From Bacteroidota bacterium (lineage in GTDB: Bacteria; Bacteroidota; Bacteroidia; Chitinophagales; Chitinophagaceae): DNA of 13,440 nt. The stretch lies in assembly GCA_023396345.1 (NCBI GenBank), contig JAEWWO010000035.1, positions 1 through 13,440 on the forward strand, given 5' to 3'. The position numbers and the translations under genes were made by a program. Under the pieces are notes generated by a model. That model was given only the letters and a program-made list of their open reading frames with translations, was not told the DNA's origin and searched no databases. Of the stretch, positions 13,026-13,440 are shown one piece after another. Every line of letters starts with the position of its first letter. Within the stretch, counting starts at the first letter, position 1.

Positions 13026-13440
13026 TTGGTTTAACAGATTAAAATTGAAAAGAAACAAGAACGCACCTGGCTATCAAAAAATTCCTGAAGACGTACGGAT
13101 GAACATTATCGAACGAGCCTGCAAACAGGTTTCACGTGGCGTCTTCTTCTCAACGGTCATCATCATTACCTCCTTCCTTCCGGTATTTATGTTGACGGGA
13201 CAGGAAGGTAAGTTGTTTCACCCCCTGGCATACACGAAGACCTTTATTATGGTGGTAGACGCTATATTGGTACTTACACTCGCTCCCGTGCTCATTTCTT
13301 TTTTTATGAAAGGGAAATTTAAGGACGACCATGCCAACCCTATTAACCGCGGGCTGGAAAGAGTCTACGAACCGCTGATAAGATGGTGTATGAAATGGAG
13401 AAAAACAGTACTGGGTATTAACGTAGCCGCCCTTATAATT
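13015..13440 (+). CDS. cusA: CusA/CzcA-type RND pump, continuation in the +1 frame (partial)
   Basis: The frame stays open from about 12991 to the end of the window. An ATG at 13015 overlaps the previous stop by 11 bases. The translation continues the pump after TM4: a basic loop (NWFNRLKLKRNKNAPGYQKI), then RMNIIERACKQVSRGVFFST, TM5 (TVIIITSFLPVFML), the conserved GQEGKLFHPLAYTKTF block and TM6 (about 20 residues ending LTLAPVLISFFM). All are standard for CusA/CzcA proteins. Removing one A from the seven-A run restores a single continuous protein with a normal loop. It is either the same gene with a sequencing or real frameshift, or the second part of a split gene with overlapping stop and start. 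The 3' end is outside the window. Confidence 0.85.
   Translation, partial: MKSNWFNRLKLKRNKNAPGYQKIPEDVRMNIIERACKQVSRGVFFSTVIIITSFLPVFMLTGQEGKLFHPLAYTKTFIMVVDAILVLTLAPVLISFFMKGKFKDDHANPINRGLERVYEPLIRWCMKWRKTVLGINVAALII

Overview
The window comes from a member of the Bacteroidota, most likely of the Chitinophagaceae/Sphingobacteriales type. Four things point there: the ribosomal protein sequences, the A/T-rich gene leaders without clear Shine-Dalgarno sites, a promoter of the Bacteroidota form TTG-N21-TAnnTTTG, and the presence of two families largely seen in that phylum (HYC_CC_PP and DUF3347). The genus cannot be fixed from the sequence alone.

Positions 1-9712 hold the distal S10 operon and the spc operon in canonical order, all on the + strand: rplW (3' end), rplB, rpsS, rplV, rpsC, rplP, rpmC, rpsQ, rplN, rplX, rplE, rpsN, rpsH, rplF, rplR, rpsE, rpmD, rplO and secY. 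The genes look intact and of normal length. What is less ordinary is the spacing. Most spacers are 30-160 bases, and many hold small inverted repeats. Among these are two hairpins with the same GCAA tetraloop and a compensatory base pair, a five-unit 7-base repeat with core GTAC between rpsQ and rplN, and an intrinsic-terminator-like hairpin between rplO and secY.

Positions 9713-10018 are a gene-free junction. It holds a terminator-like hairpin just after secY and a good Bacteroidota promoter just before the next gene. In most Bacteroidota I would expect map, infA, rpmJ, rpsM, rpsK, rpsD, rpoA and rplQ to follow secY. None is present in the remaining 3.7 kb.

Positions 10019-13440 hold a copper/heavy-metal resistance cassette instead: a small secreted HYC_CC_PP protein, a secreted DUF3347 protein, a DUF3347 lipoprotein with a Met/His-rich linker, and a CusA/CzcA-type RND efflux pump that runs off the window. 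The first three probably bind metal in the envelope, and the pump exports it across the outer membrane with partners expected downstream. The cusA frame is broken at position 13025, after a run of five C and seven A. The rest continues in the +1 frame, where an ATG overlaps the first stop. This is a sequencing error, a real frameshift, or a split gene. I see no RNA genes, CRISPR arrays, insertion sequences or integrase genes.
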